Positions 4,624-6,079 of a stretch of DNA of 6,079 nucleotides are shown one piece after another (the first letter of the stretch is position 1; every line of letters starts with the position of its first letter). The stretch is from Acidobacteriota bacterium. Lineage in GTDB: Bacteria > Acidobacteriota > Terriglobia > Bryobacterales > Bryobacteraceae. A model generated the notes under the pieces. That model was not told where the DNA came from. It made no database searches and was given only the letters and a program-made list of their open reading frames with translations. Made by a program: the position numbers and the translations under genes. The stretch is taken from the NCBI GenBank assembly GCA_026394095.1, contig JAPKYY010000476.1:1-6079 (forward strand), read 5' to 3'.

Positions 4624-6079
4624 TCATTCTGCAATGAATTCGATCAGGGCTTCTGTCCAGTGGCGGAGGTCGTGTTTGTCGAAGGCGATGCTGGCCGTGA
4701 TGATTTGCAGTCCCTTTGCTGTTGCTACGGGATTCAGGTTGATGATTGCTGTGGATTCCTGACCTGCAGGGACCCGGAGTTTTGATGGTGCGGGAATGGG
4801 CCAGCCGGCAGGGGGATGGATTTGGATGTGGAAGTCTTTTGCTACGGGCGAGTGGTTGAGGATGGTTGCTTCGATTTGCAGCGGTTTGTTTGGGGACGTT
4901 TTCTGGACGTAGGGAGCGAGGCGGAACCATTGTTCGTCGATGCTGTAATTGGCGTCGTCGAAGGGGCTAAGGGCCTTGAGGATCGGGATGCGGGCTTCAA
5001 GAGATTTTCTGATTTGGGTCAATTGGTTTGGGGTGAAACGGAAGAGGGGTTCTACGTGTTGGTTGACGAGGTAGGCATCTGGAATTGTTTCGAGGACAAT
5101 CAGGCAATAGAGTAGGCCCTTTTGGGGAGCGAGGAGGTTGCGGTTGAGCAGGCAATAATCGTCAACACCACTTGGGGTGAAGCTGTCGCCCACAAAGAGG
5201 ACTTTTTGTTCTTTGGATTCTACGAGGAGGGCCCCGTGATAGAGGGTTTGGCCCGGAAAGTGGAAGTTTTGCAGGTGGAATTCGTGCCAGTCTCTCGATT
5301 CTTTGTCCTTCCAGGGGGCAAGACCAGGGATTGGGTTTGGGGTGAGGCAGGGCATGCGGTAGCGCTCGGGATGCATGAGGATGTCGCGCTGCTCGTAGCT
5401 GGACCAGAGTTCTGCTCCGAATTGGTTGGCCGCGGCTTGAGCGAAGTCTGTGTGGTCGTCGTGATAGTGGGTGATGTAGATGGCGCGGAGTTTTTTGAAG
5501 ATGCCTTCGGATTGCCAGGTGCGGACCTGGTTGATGATGCGCTGGCTGCCGCAATCGATCAGGATCGCTTCGCCGGATTGGGAGACGATGAGGCGGGCGT
5601 TGTCGACTTTTTTCATCCAGTTGGGGAGTTCTTTCTGGATGGTTTCGGCATAGGGTAGGCCGTTCGCTTTTGTGGAGCCCAGAATGCGGCTTGCGCGGGC
5701 GTTATAGTTATCTGCGCCGAAGTACCAGCGGTAGGCGTCGGTCTGCATGTAGTTGGCGTAGAGGGCGGTGAGACGATCCAGAAGAAGAGCGATTTGTTGC
5801 TGGGGGTTGTCGATGATGGGGCCGCGGGCCGGGATGAGTTGGTGTGGGTTGAGTGCGGCAATGCGACGGAGTCTGGTGATCAGATCTGCCATACGGGAAG
5901 CGAAGCCGTGATAGCCGCGGACCTTGAGATCGGGGATGGCGTCCTGGAGGCTGTAGATGTCGAGGAGTTTGCTGCCGGGGTAGATGAGATCGCCTGTCGC
6001 AATTGCTTGTTTGCCGTCGAGAAGGAATGAGTAGGAGACGGCGCCGCGAGTGAAGCCGGGGGTTGCGATGACGTCGATG
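4624..6079 (-). CDS. Tandem metallo-beta-lactamase-fold protein with C-terminal NEW3-like domain (5' end missing)
   Basis: The frame is open to the right edge (484 residues present, first full codon at 6078). The visible start is the second half of one MBL domain: TPGFTRGAVSY (partial residues 6-16), ATGDLIY (27-33), and after ATG 5892 NPHQLIPARGP. In active relatives these positions usually read TPGHT and PGHGP, so two metal-binding histidines appear replaced by Phe and Arg. A second MBL domain follows, numbered from the Met at 5892: strands at 99-113 (ARLIVSQSGEAILID), the zinc motif HYHDDH at 142-147, FPGQTLYHG at 212-220 with His219, GD at 235-236, and His279 in VNQHVEP. This set looks complete for a hydrolase, but the substrate is unknown. 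The last 85 or so residues (ATILNHSPVAKDFHI, PAGWPIP, LRVPAGQE) resemble an Ig-like NEW3-type beta-sandwich common in exported enzymes. Any signal peptide would be right of the window. The ATG at 5892 is internal, not the true start. First visible gene of the operon. Confidence 0.88.
   Translation of the reverse strand, partial: IDVIATPGFTRGAVSYSFLLDGKQAIATGDLIYPGSKLLDIYSLQDAIPDLKVRGYHGFASRMADLITRLRRIAALNPHQLIPARGPIIDNPQQQIALLLDRLTALYANYMQTDAYRWYFGADNYNARASRILGSTKANGLPYAETIQKELPNWMKKVDNARLIVSQSGEAILIDCGSQRIINQVRTWQSEGIFKKLRAIYITHYHDDHTDFAQAAANQFGAELWSSYEQRDILMHPERYRMPCLTPNPIPGLAPWKDKESRDWHEFHLQNFHFPGQTLYHGALLVESKEQKVLFVGDSFTPSGVDDYCLLNRNLLAPQKGLLYCLIVLETIPDAYLVNQHVEPLFRFTPNQLTQIRKSLEARIPILKALSPFDDANYSIDEQWFRLAPYVQKTSPNKPLQIEATILNHSPVAKDFHIQIHPPAGWPIPAPSKLRVPAGQESTAIINLNPVATAKGLQIITASIAFDKHDLRHWTEALIEFIAE

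Noticed and set aside
5122..5658. 178-residue plus-strand reading frame
   Set aside because: It is antisense to the tandem MBL gene, covering the HYHDDH region, and has an acidic, valine-rich shadow composition.

Overview
The window reads as a gene-dense piece of a bacterial chromosome. Secreted proteins with short signal peptides, a dipeptidyl-peptidase IV-type S9 peptidase, a beta-CASP ribonuclease and a tandem metallo-beta-lactamase (MBL) fold protein, together with the moderately high G+C, suggest an Acidobacteriota-like organism, perhaps of the Bryobacter/Solibacter kind. That assignment is inference from protein style; no rRNA or other marker gene is present.

Left arm (1-1254, minus strand): the N-terminal half of a secreted S9B peptidase, running off the left edge before its catalytic domain. 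It is divergent from a complete beta-CASP/MBL ribonuclease gene (1272-2681, plus strand). The two start codons lie only 17-26 bp apart, so promoters are compressed and transcripts may be nearly leaderless.

Middle (2668-3034): the most unusual part. A perfect 33-bp direct repeat (2668-2700 and 3002-3034) brackets 301 bp of unique DNA. Each repeat copy holds the last codons and stop of the ribonuclease-gene end and, on the other strand, the last codons and stop of a small secreted-protein gene. The simplest reading is that two convergent genes once overlapped at their stop codons and were split by a 334-bp insertion or duplication. The inserted DNA carries one small gene (2750-2989, 79 aa, unknown function) with a strong Shine-Dalgarno sequence, and it lacks the G-over-C skew of the flanking DNA.

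Right arm (3012-6079, minus strand): a compact three-gene operon read right to left. It holds a 5'-truncated tandem MBL-fold protein (a first domain with substituted metal-ligand motifs, a second with a full ligand set, and a C-terminal beta-sandwich), then an unrecognised 430-aa secreted protein 4 bp downstream, then a 101-aa secreted Pro/Gly-rich protein after 9 bp. The tight spacing suggests co-expression and perhaps an envelope or extracellular role; no pathway can be named.

No tRNA, rRNA, CRISPR array, transposase or integrase is visible.
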